Shown here one piece after another: positions 1 to 5,211 of a stretch of 6,201 bases of DNA. The translations under genes and the position numbers were made by a program. The first letter of the stretch is position 1. The number at the start of each line of letters is the position of its first letter. The stretch comes from an uncultured bacterium (GTDB taxonomy: Bacteria; Patescibacteriota; Gracilibacteria; UBA4473). The notes under the pieces are model-generated. The model was not told the DNA's origin. It made no database searches and saw only the letters and a program-made list of their open reading frames with translations. The DNA lies in NCBI GenBank assembly GCA_947311285.1, contig CAMZKS010000027.1, forward strand, positions 1 to 6,201, written 5' to 3'.

Positions 1-71
1 CCAAGAGATCCCAATGATGATAAAAGTTGTATTGTTGAAATACAACTTTTATCATCATTGGGATCTCTTGG
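1..71. repeat. Perfect 31-bp inverted repeat (fold-back), probably a contig-end chimera
   Basis: Bases 1-31 are the exact reverse complement of 41-71, separated by a 9-base loop (32-40). The right arm belongs to prfA on the minus strand. The left arm plus loop, read on the PLUS strand from base 1, gives P-R-D-P-N-D-D-K-S-C-I-V-E-I. This is the continuous release-factor-1 sequence, whose family consensus continues DPNDDKxxIVEIRAGTGG. Read on the minus strand, prfA is correct only up to codon 111 (Ile) and then turns into S-T-I-Q, unlike RF1. The loop therefore holds genuine gene sequence in the wrong orientation, and AATAC (39-43) fits both strands as junction microhomology. This points to an inverted template-switch or assembly artefact, not a functional hairpin. 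A real inversion breakpoint cannot be excluded. Confidence 0.9.
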
Positions 72-371
72 TATAAGGGCTGTTTTTAGAGCTTCTTCCG
101 CTTGGGGCAAGCCAGACTTTGCTTCGTCTAGTTCAAGCTTTGCCATTTCTAGCATTTCTGGATCTTTCTCACTACCAAGTAAGCTCTCGCCATCAACCTT
201 TTGTTGCCACAATTTAATATAAGCCTTGGCCGCAGCTACTTTAATTTCGAACCCTTTTCGTTTTTGTGAAAGCGCTACATATTTTTTTTGATCGCTAAAA
301 ATCTCGGGATCTGCCAAGGCATCTTCAATTGCTTTAAAGTCAGTTAGTACTGTTTGTGCCTTATCTATCAT
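1..371 (-). CDS. prfA: Peptide chain release factor 1, N-terminal fragment
   Basis: RF1 recognises UAA and UAG stop codons in the ribosomal A site and triggers hydrolysis of peptidyl-tRNA. Translating from ATG at 371-369 gives MIDKAQTVLTDFKAIEDALA followed by a charged helical region (the PCRF domain). It ends at residues 100-111 in I-P-R-D-P-N-D-D-K-S-C-I, the start of the conserved RF1 segment that continues IVEIRAGTGGDEA in the family. The stop-recognition domain and the GGQ domain lie beyond the window. Genuine minus-strand sequence covers about 39-371. Codons left of 39 belong to the fold-back and should not be trusted, although the frame stays open. The ATG has no Shine-Dalgarno motif. 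An isolated TAGAAT (400 to 395, minus) 23 bp upstream might be a -10 box, but no good -35 accompanies it. The gene is divergent from the DAHP synthase gene. The identification is strong because of the length and position of the DPNDDK motif. Confidence 0.88.
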   Translation of the reverse strand, partial: MIDKAQTVLTDFKAIEDALADPEIFSDQKKYVALSQKRKGFEIKVAAAKAYIKLWQQKVDGESLLGSEKDPEMLEMAKLELDEAKSGLPQAEEALKTALIPRDPNDDKSCISTIQLLSSLGSL

Positions 372-435
372 CAGGCTCGATAGTAGGGATTTTTATTCTA
401 GAATCAAACTCTCTACATCTCCCCTAAAACAAAGT

Positions 436-464
436 TTGACACAATCTTTTTGTGCAATTAACAT
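436..464 (+). promoter_or_regulatory. Predicted sigma70 promoter for the attenuated DAHP synthase transcript
   Basis: TTGACA (436-441) matches the -35 consensus exactly. A 17-bp spacer leads to TAACAT (459-464), which matches the -10 box in four of six positions, including the first two and the last. Transcription would start near 470-472, only a few bases before the leader ATG at 476. It would give a leader RNA of about 145 nt before the DAHP synthase gene. No other plus-strand gene lies upstream that this promoter could serve. Confidence 0.65.
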
Positions 465-475
465 GGCATGTGTTA

Positions 476-535
476 ATGCAAAATTCTACTTTTAGTTTCT
501 TTTATTTCTGGTTTCGCGCAAGCGAGCAGAACTAG
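476..535 (+). CDS. Aromatic-codon leader peptide (19 aa) of the DAHP synthase attenuator
   Basis: This short ORF encodes MQNSTFSFFYFWFRASEQN and ends in TAG at 533-535. Residues 6-13 (491-514) read F-S-F-F-Y-F-W-F: five Phe codons, one Tyr and one Trp, seven aromatic codons out of eight. That concentration just upstream of an intrinsic terminator and of the first enzyme of aromatic amino acid synthesis is the hallmark of attenuation leader peptides, as in PheL (Phe-rich) and TrpL (tandem Trp) of enterobacteria. Having all three aromatic residues parallels multi-amino-acid leaders such as that of ilvGMEDA. There is no Shine-Dalgarno motif. With the predicted start site near 471 the message would be almost leaderless, like other genes here. 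An in-frame GTG at 470-472 is an alternative start. The peptide itself probably has no function; its translation is the sensor. Expression is inferred, not shown. Confidence 0.75.
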   Translation: MQNSTFSFFYFWFRASEQN

Positions 536-573
536 CGAAACTTAAAATAAATTTCTCATCGCTGCTCTGCTTG
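511..573 (+). promoter_or_regulatory. Candidate protector hairpin and antiterminator of the leader RNA
   Basis: There are two alternative pairings. (a) Protector hairpin: GTTTCGC (511-517) pairs perfectly with GCGAAAC (535-541), with a 17-nt loop. (b) Antiterminator: CAAGC (519-523) pairs with GCTTG (569-573), and GAGCAG (524-529) pairs with CTGCTC (562-567), giving 11 base pairs with one bulged T at 568. The 3' strand of (b) is also the 5' strand of the terminator, so antiterminator and terminator exclude each other. The first strand of (a) overlaps the last aromatic codons, while the 5' strand of (b) lies between those codons and the leader stop codon. A ribosome stalled on aromatic codons would cover 511-517 but leave 519-529 free, favouring (b). 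A ribosome that reaches the stop codon would cover 519-529 and allow termination. Confidence 0.68.
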
Positions 574-597
574 AATCAAGCAAAGCCGTTTTTTTTT
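564..597 (+). terminator. Intrinsic terminator acting as the attenuator
   Basis: GCTCTGCTTG (564-573) pairs with CAAGCAAAGC (577-586) over ten positions with a single C-A mismatch at 567/583, around the triloop AAT. Two bases later comes an unbroken run of nine T's (589-597). The T run makes it a plus-strand terminator. The only gene upstream, prfA, is transcribed away from it, so it does not mark the end of an ordinary gene. It sits 19 bp before the DAHP synthase ATG and after an aromatic-rich leader ORF, which is the position of an attenuator. Confidence 0.8.
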
Positions 598-616
598 ATT
601 CTTAAAACTAGCCCAA

Positions 617-1660
617 ATGCCTTTCCAAGTACAAAAAGAACTTCCACGCGCGGCCGTCATACTCGAAAAAATGCCTTTAAAGCCTGAGCTTCAAGAGCAA
701 GTAAAGCAAGATCAGGCCGAAATTAAAGCTATTTTAGAGGGCCAAGATAACCGAAAAATAATGATTATTGGCCCTTGTAGCGCTTGGCCAGAAGACGCCG
801 TGCTAGATTTTGCCGCTCAGCTAAAACCAACAGTTGATAAAGTAAATGACAAGTTGAAAATTGTTTTAAGAACTTATCTACAAAAACCGCGTACAACCAT
901 TGGCTGGCTCGGCCCCTTAAATCAAGCCGATCCCTATGCTGAAGCAGACTTAGAAGCCGGTACTATCTATTGTCGTGAAATGATGATCAAGGCCGTCGAA
1001 ATGGGGTATGCTTTAGCCGATGAGGCTTTATTCACCCACAACGATAGTTACTTTGTAGACTTACTAAGCTGGATCGCAATCGGCGCACGAAGTGCCGAAG
1101 ATCAAGAGCACCGAATTTTTGCGTCTATGATTGAACACCCAGTGGGTTTAAAGAACCCTACTTCCGGTGATTTAAAAACGGCAGTCAACTCTGTTATTGC
1201 CGCCCAATATCCGCACGTATTTGCTTTTCAAGGCCAACAAATTAAAACGGATGGTAATCCTTATGCACACCTAATTTTACGAGGAGGAAATGGAAAGCCA
1301 AACCATAATGAAGCGACGCTAAAAGAGGCCTCTAAAATATTAATAGCTAAAAAAATAAATAACCCCGCTATTATTGTGGACCTTAGCCATGATAACTCAA
1401 TTGACCCTGAAACCGGAAAAAAAGATCCGAGTCTACAAGAGGCTGTTTTAACAGAGGTCCTTACTTCTATGAAAAATGATTCACAAATTAACCAAAGCGT
1501 TAAAGGCTTCATGGCCGAAAGCTTTATTATGAAAGGAAAGCAAGATGCTAGCGCGGTAAACAACGCGAGTGAACTTAATTACGGACAATCTATCACCGAT
1601 GGTTGTCTCGGCATTGAAGAGACAAAGGCCCTACTAGAAGACCTCGCCGCCGCGCTCTAG
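617..1660 (+). CDS. aroG: 3-deoxy-7-phosphoheptulonate (DAHP) synthase, class I, AroFGH type
   Basis: This cytosolic metalloenzyme condenses phosphoenolpyruvate and erythrose 4-phosphate into DAHP, the first step of the shikimate pathway. At 347 aa it is the usual AroF/G/H length (E. coli AroG has 350), and the N-terminus (ELPRAAVILEKMPL) aligns with AroG, supporting the start. Family motifs in order: IIGPCS (50-55), LRTYLQKPRTTIGW (84-97), SWIAIGAR (151-158), PVGLKNPTSGD (175-185), HLILRGG (218-224), VDLSHDNS (254-261), MAES (299-302) and YGQSITDGC (322-330). The inferred metal ligands C54, H258, E301 and D328 are all present, as are the phosphate and PEP contacts R85, K90, R158, K179 and R222. 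The position matching AroG K105 is Leu98, and positions matching the Phe-inhibition residues P150 and S180 are Asp143 and Glu173. Which paralogue (F, G or H) it corresponds to cannot be told. It is likely controlled by the upstream leader. The 3' end overlaps the sigma gene by 4 bp. Confidence 0.93.
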   Translation: MPFQVQKELPRAAVILEKMPLKPELQEQVKQDQAEIKAILEGQDNRKIMIIGPCSAWPEDAVLDFAAQLKPTVDKVNDKLKIVLRTYLQKPRTTIGWLGPLNQADPYAEADLEAGTIYCREMMIKAVEMGYALADEALFTHNDSYFVDLLSWIAIGARSAEDQEHRIFASMIEHPVGLKNPTSGDLKTAVNSVIAAQYPHVFAFQGQQIKTDGNPYAHLILRGGNGKPNHNEATLKEASKILIAKKINNPAIIVDLSHDNSIDPETGKKDPSLQEAVLTEVLTSMKNDSQINQSVKGFMAESFIMKGKQDASAVNNASELNYGQSITDGCLGIEETKALLEDLAAAL

Positions 1661-2238
1661 TGAGCTTCGTCGGGTTTCATTGATTGGCGCATTTCTTTAA
1701 GGGCTCTAAGTTGCATGATGCGAATATTCCCTTCAGTTTTACCGGTAATTGCCGAAATTTCTTTATTGGTAAATCCTTCTAAAAACTTAAGCTCTAAAAT
1801 CTCACGATGATCAGGCTTAAGTTTTTTTAAAAAAGCATAAACGCGATCATAGTCGTATAAACTGTTCACCTGACTATCCGGCAACGGTTGTTCGTCTACC
1901 ACTCGAGCAAAAAAATCTTCATCTTCATTAATATCACTGCCCAGTAAGGCTTTCTTTTTTCGGTACGAATCAATAATGGTATTATGCGCCATTCTAAACA
2001 ACCACGCACCAAAACCCACTCCCGATCGGGATTTATACTTTGGTAAATACTGCACTAATTTTAAAAATATTTCACTCACAATATCTTCGCACTCACTCGA
2101 ATCTACCCGGTAAGCCGTATATCGGTAAACTCTATCAAACCAAATATCAAACAGCGCAGAAAAGCTGTCCTGATCCCCCTGTTGGGCTTTCAACACTATC
2201 TTTTCAATGTCTGCATTGGTGTATTCTTCCGAATTCAT
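1657..2238 (-). CDS. ECF-type RNA polymerase sigma factor (sigma70 regions 2 and 4)
   Basis: This 193-aa protein has the two-domain layout of extracytoplasmic-function sigma factors. Region 2 spans about 25-95 (DSFSALFDIWFDRVYRYTAY, then CEDIVSEIFLKLVQYL, then GAWLFRMAHNTIIDSYRKKK, the core-binding and -10-recognition helices). An acidic linker covers about 100-125. Region 4 spans about 134-185, with the helix-turn-helix FTNKEISAITGKTEGNIRIM that would read the -35 element. There is no region 1.1 or 3, so it is not the housekeeping sigma factor. No anti-sigma gene is adjacent: upstream is ruvX, and downstream is the convergent DAHP synthase gene, whose TAG stop shares the same CTAG. Its regulon and inducing signal cannot be told from the sequence. 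The start is supported by a TATAAT box 8 bp upstream, which would give a leaderless or nearly leaderless message. Confidence 0.9.
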   Translation of the reverse strand: MNSEEYTNADIEKIVLKAQQGDQDSFSALFDIWFDRVYRYTAYRVDSSECEDIVSEIFLKLVQYLPKYKSRSGVGFGAWLFRMAHNTIIDSYRKKKALLGSDINEDEDFFARVVDEQPLPDSQVNSLYDYDRVYAFLKKLKPDHREILELKFLEGFTNKEISAITGKTEGNIRIMQLRALKEMRQSMKPDEAH

Positions 2239-2246
2239 CTGTATTT

Positions 2247-2273
2247 ATTATACCTCTGAATCCAGACTGTCTA
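2247..2273 (-). promoter_or_regulatory. Predicted promoter of the sigma factor gene
   Basis: On the minus strand a perfect TATAAT (2252 to 2247) lies only 8 bases before the sigma ATG. Transcription would begin at or within a base or two of the start codon, giving a leaderless mRNA. A TAGACA (2273 to 2268) matches the -35 consensus in five of six positions, but the 15-bp spacer is shorter than usual. The element overlaps the end of the gap after ruvX, so the sigma gene may also receive read-through from the secG-ruvX operon. Confidence 0.5.
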
Positions 2274-2277
2274 GCTT

Positions 2278-2730
2278 TTACTTTTGAGCCAAATAAAATT
2301 CTAAAATTTGCATAGCCGCTAAATCATCAATCCTCGCTTTATCTCTACTCAAAACGGCTTGAGAGGAGAATCGTTCATTTACCAATTCAATTTTAATTTT
2401 TCTATATTTTTGTGTTAAATGTTTCGCTATTTTATTTATTTGTTCACATACATGATTTTGTGAGCCATCAGAACTAAAAGGCAGACCAATTACCATTACT
2501 TCAATCGAGTAATCTTTAATCATAGAATCGATAGCGGCCTCCAACCTATCACGTTGTACTACCGCCGCGGGTAACACAGTGTGTCCATCAGGAGCAATTG
2601 CCAATCCGCAATATTTTTCACCATAATCGATCGCTAACATTGATTTTTTAGAGGAATCACTCGGACTTTTTTGATGCTCATTACGAACATTTAAGTCTAG
2701 CAACGCTTTGGGGGATATTTTTTTAGCCAT
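2278..2730 (-). CDS. ruvX: Putative pre-16S rRNA nuclease / Holliday junction resolvase-like protein (YqgF family)
   Basis: This is an RNase H-fold protein of the YqgF/RuvX family, which acts in 16S rRNA 5'-end maturation in E. coli and was originally proposed as a Holliday junction resolvase. Visible motifs are LAIDYGEKYCGLAI (32-45, first catalytic Asp at 35), VIGLPFSSDGS (80-90), VNERFSS (117-123, Glu119) and IDDLAAMQILEFYL (134-147, catalytic Asp135). The usual D-E-R of the third motif is N-E-R here. The first 30 residues are a Lys/Ser-rich extension not typical of the family, and Met31 (ATG at 2640) sits where many homologues begin, so it is a plausible alternative start. The annotated ATG overlaps the TAA of the upstream binding-protein gene by one base (TAATG), which suggests translational coupling. 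No Shine-Dalgarno motif is seen at either start. Confidence 0.88.
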   Translation of the reverse strand: MAKKISPKALLDLNVRNEHQKSPSDSSKKSMLAIDYGEKYCGLAIAPDGHTVLPAAVVQRDRLEAAIDSMIKDYSIEVMVIGLPFSSDGSQNHVCEQINKIAKHLTQKYRKIKIELVNERFSSQAVLSRDKARIDDLAAMQILEFYLAQK

Positions 2731-4514
2731 TATTGAGTAATCGATTCCATCTTTTCTAGTTTTGGTGCGACTAATTCAGATTTTACTGGAAGATTTTTAC
2801 TGCCGTTCCACCACCATTTAAGAAAGCCTGCAATTTTAGATTTTTCCTCTGGCCAATTCCAATCAAGTTTTGTATTGAAGTGCCACTTTTGAATATCATA
2901 AAAACGATGAGACAGACTTCTTATTTTTCCCCAAGATTCATTAAAAGTTTTTAATTCTTTATCTACCAGTAACGCATACTGAGGGGTCGCAAAAATAAGT
3001 GCTGGATTTAAATCATCAAGTTCATCTTGAAGCGCTTGATAATCACTATTAGAGCCAGAAAATCTAATTTCATCAATTAAGAAATCAATATCTTCTCGGG
3101 TTAAATTCGCTAAATTAAGTAAACCACTCTGAGAGGAGTGCCAACTAGAAAGCGTGTCAAAATTGTCAGAGAAATTTTGCCCAAAAAGAACCATATCATA
3201 ATCACGTTCTCGCAGAGCCACCTGAAACGCCTCTGGTGATAAAATTTTTAAATCTATTTCAATGAGGAGTTCTTTTTCCCACGTATTTTTTAATTTCTGT
3301 GCAAACCGCGAATACACCGGTGGCGAAGAGGAGGTTATTAATTTAAACCGAGTCGGAGATCCGTCTTTGCCAAAAGTTCGCACTTCTCGCTCTTTGTTAT
3401 AAGGAAACCCGTTATCACGTAACATAATACGCGCTGCCGCATAATCTAGCCCTTCTGGGTAAGCTCTAACATTATCCTGAAAGAACGGTGTACGCTGCTC
3501 TGCCCAGCCAGACTCAAGAAGCGAGTCAACAGGCAGAGCCTTCGCCAACGCTTGTCGAAAAGCTGGAGAAGAAATAGTAGGACGATCTAAATTAAAAAAG
3601 ACACCCGTATAACGGGGTAATTTATAATCATAACGTACATATTCATTATATAAGTTTTTCTCAAATTCCGTTATCGTATTCCAAGGGATCCGCGTAAAAA
3701 GTGTCGGCCAATTATGACTGTAGATTAACTGCTCTGAAGTTCGGTAAGCATAAAGCACCACTTGCTCAATATAAGGCGGATCTAAATGGTAATAAGGATT
3801 CGCTTCTAAGAATACACGATAGAAACCACGATCTTCTGGGATAAGATTTTTAAGTCGATACGGACCCGCACCATACGGTTTTTTATTGTAAGGAAAATCA
3901 GGGTCTAAAACTTCTTCGACCAAAGCATCGGTAAAAGGTTTTTGTGGCAAAATTGGCAGCGTCAACTGGCTGATGAAAAGCATATTTTGCTCCGGCAATT
4001 TGAAACTGATAGTTCGAGCATCCACCACATTAATATCAACATACAAGAAGGCTTGTTTTAAGTTTTCGTTTCCGAAGTTCGGATTTTTAAGCAATGTCTC
4101 ATACGTAAATATTATGTCCGAAATATCAACCGGATCACCGTTTGAGAAATAAACATCTTCTTTCAATGTTAATTCGAACTCTTCGCCCGGATCAACAATA
4201 TTAAGCGTTGCTAAATCATCTTCAAAACTTTGCGTCACCGGATTATAACGCAGCAATCCCGCAAAAACCAGTTGCTGAATATCTCGATCAAAAAATGAAT
4301 TATTTTCCGCTAATGGGTTCAAATTAACCACAGTTCCCACTGTGGCCTCGGTGTAGATCCCTCCGTTGTCTGGTACAGATTTGGCATTATCCAAAAAAAA
4401 ATAATGCCATTGAAAAATAGTTATCACTGTCAATACGGCCACCGTTGCGAAAGAAATATATGCCCAGCGTCGCCTAATTAACAATGGCTTACGAGTAAAA
4501 CGCCAACCTCTCAT
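2730..4514 (-). CDS. Membrane-anchored peptide/nickel ABC-transporter substrate-binding protein (SBP family 5)
   Basis: This 594-aa protein is of the extracellular family 5 solute-binding fold (DppA/OppA-like), expected to bind peptides outside the membrane. A basic cytoplasmic N-terminus (RRR at 14-16) precedes one hydrophobic segment at about 18-36. There is no lipobox Cys and no clear signal-peptidase site, so it is probably an uncleaved signal anchor. Family features follow: GIYTEATVGTVVNLNPL (52-68), DRDIQQLVFAGLLRY (76-90), the FSNGDPVDISDIIFTYE segment (123-139) and PYGAGPYRL (213-221). The C-terminal tail (about 545-594) is Trp- and Lys-rich. No permease or ATPase gene is in the window, so its partner is unknown. 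It could be a stand-alone peptide-capture protein or a structural protein. It lies 12 bp after secG and overlaps ruvX, so the three are probably one operon. Confidence 0.87.
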   Translation of the reverse strand: MRGWRFTRKPLLIRRRWAYISFATVAVLTVITIFQWHYFFLDNAKSVPDNGGIYTEATVGTVVNLNPLAENNSFFDRDIQQLVFAGLLRYNPVTQSFEDDLATLNIVDPGEEFELTLKEDVYFSNGDPVDISDIIFTYETLLKNPNFGNENLKQAFLYVDINVVDARTISFKLPEQNMLFISQLTLPILPQKPFTDALVEEVLDPDFPYNKKPYGAGPYRLKNLIPEDRGFYRVFLEANPYYHLDPPYIEQVVLYAYRTSEQLIYSHNWPTLFTRIPWNTITEFEKNLYNEYVRYDYKLPRYTGVFFNLDRPTISSPAFRQALAKALPVDSLLESGWAEQRTPFFQDNVRAYPEGLDYAAARIMLRDNGFPYNKEREVRTFGKDGSPTRFKLITSSSPPVYSRFAQKLKNTWEKELLIEIDLKILSPEAFQVALRERDYDMVLFGQNFSDNFDTLSSWHSSQSGLLNLANLTREDIDFLIDEIRFSGSNSDYQALQDELDDLNPALIFATPQYALLVDKELKTFNESWGKIRSLSHRFYDIQKWHFNTKLDWNWPEEKSKIAGFLKWWWNGSKNLPVKSELVAPKLEKMESITQ

Positions 4515-4526
4515 AAAAGATGCGAT

Positions 4527-4751
4527 TTAAAGAAATTCAGGCCACACCATCACGGCCAAACCGCCACCGGCAAAAGCTAGAACCAAAACCTGTGTGGCGA
4601 TATGAAGCAAACGATCAGCCCCTCGTCGAGTCTGAACCATTTCATCACCACTATCAGCTCCCATCATAGAACCGAGTGCCGAGCTTTTTTGTTGAAGCAA
4701 AATAACTACCACCAGTAGTACCGAAACGATTGTAAAGAAAATTTGAAACAT
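4527..4751 (-). CDS. secG: Preprotein translocase subunit SecG
   Basis: This small (74 aa) inner-membrane subunit of the SecYEG channel assists protein export. It has two transmembrane helices, about residues 2-20 and 50-69. The cytoplasmic loop between them carries the SecG hallmarks: LLQQKSSALGSMMGADSG (18-35, matching the family LLQ-x-G-K-G-x-G pattern, though with S-S-A for the usual G-K-G) and TRRGADRLLHIAT (41-53, matching TRRG-x-E-K-x-x-x-x-x-T). Length is typical of short bacterial SecG. It is the first gene after a predicted promoter at 4786-4813 and is followed by the peptide-binding protein gene. There is no Shine-Dalgarno motif before the ATG; the upstream sequence is A/T-rich. 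Confidence 0.9.
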   Translation of the reverse strand: MFQIFFTIVSVLLVVVILLQQKSSALGSMMGADSGDEMVQTRRGADRLLHIATQVLVLAFAGGGLAVMVWPEFL

Positions 4752-4785
4752 ATTTTTAAAGTTAAACTTAGTTTTTAACAGCTAG

Positions 4786-4813
4786 ATTCTATGAACCTGA
4801 GGTTACATTGCAA
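4786..4813 (-). promoter_or_regulatory. Predicted promoter of the secG operon, with a palindrome in the spacer
   Basis: On the minus strand TTGCAA (4813 to 4808) and TAGAAT (4791 to 4786) are spaced by 16 bp, close to sigma70 consensus. Transcription would start near 4779, giving a 5' UTR of about 28 nt. The spacer contains an 11-bp palindrome AACCTGAGGTT (4795-4805, plus-strand reading), which could be an operator or chance. The element lies in the 67-bp gap between the YvlD-like gene and secG, where no terminator is visible, so read-through from lysS is also possible. Confidence 0.5.
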
Positions 4814-4818
4814 GATTA

Positions 4819-5196
4819 TTAGCTAAACCAATGAATTATCGTATTTACAGCCCCCAACACGACGCCTACTACAAAGTAAGTAAACCAGTGATCTACCACC
4901 ACCCCGGCACTTTGAAATTCTAAGAAATTAAGAGTAAAAGCTAACAAGGCTACCAATATCCCGTTAATCGCCAGCCCCGCCAGTCCCAGCGTAAGCATTT
5001 GCACCGGCAACATAAACAGTTTCAATAAAGGCTTAATAAAAGTGTTAAGCAAACCAAAAAACAGCGCCACCCATACATAACGCATTAAATCATTCCCCTC
5101 TATCGAAAAACTACCCGGGAAAATATATTGATCCAGCACGTAAAATACTGCGGCGGATAGTAACGTGTGAACGATTAGTCGGAACAAGAAACCCAT
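4819..5196 (-). CDS. YvlD / phage holin family 4 membrane protein
   Basis: This 125-aa integral membrane protein has four predicted transmembrane helices at about 4-22, 40-58, 65-92 and 104-123. The central signature GLLNTFIKPLLKLFMLPVQM followed by LTLGLAGLAINGILV (48-82) matches the YvlD/DUF360 family, often labelled phage holin family 4. Despite the label, chromosomal members are widespread and not tied to prophages, and no other phage gene is present here. The function of the family is poorly known; B. subtilis YvlD is linked to the cell-envelope stress regulon. It begins 15 bp after the end of the lysS-HD gene on the same strand, so the two are probably cotranscribed. There is no Shine-Dalgarno motif. 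Confidence 0.82.
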   Translation of the reverse strand: MGFLFRLIVHTLLSAAVFYVLDQYIFPGSFSIEGNDLMRYVWVALFFGLLNTFIKPLLKLFMLPVQMLTLGLAGLAINGILVALLAFTLNFLEFQSAGVVVDHWFTYFVVGVVLGAVNTIIHWFS

Positions 5197-5211
5197 ATTA
5201 TTGGTAAATTA

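Noticed and set aside
1..71. Natural hairpin, terminator or insertion-sequence end at the left edge
   Set aside because: There is no T run at the stem end, and the left arm and loop keep the RF1 reading frame in inverted orientation, which points to a chimera.
463..495. Alternative short ORF ending in F-Y-F-stop (MACVNAKFYF)
   Set aside because: It has aromatic residues before its stop, but its start codon overlaps the predicted -10 box (459-464), so it would not be fully transcribed. The stop lies too far from the pairing segments to control them. The frame starting at 476 fits better.
372..616. T-box or other tRNA-sensing riboswitch upstream of the DAHP synthase gene
   Set aside because: No T-box core sequence (AGGGTGGnACCGCG-like) is present, and the region is too short for stem I plus an antiterminator. 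The leader-peptide model explains the terminator without it.
1261..1563. Open frame on the minus strand inside the DAHP synthase gene
   Set aside because: It lies wholly within a clearly recognised gene on the other strand and shows no recognisable motif, so it is a shadow frame.
2040..2315. Open frame on the plus strand across the sigma gene start and ruvX end
   Set aside because: It is antisense to two recognised genes and has no family signature or start context.
4819..5196. Prophage remnant suggested by the 'phage holin' family name
   Set aside because: The YvlD-type family is common in bacterial chromosomes. No lysin, integrase, attachment site or structural phage gene is nearby.
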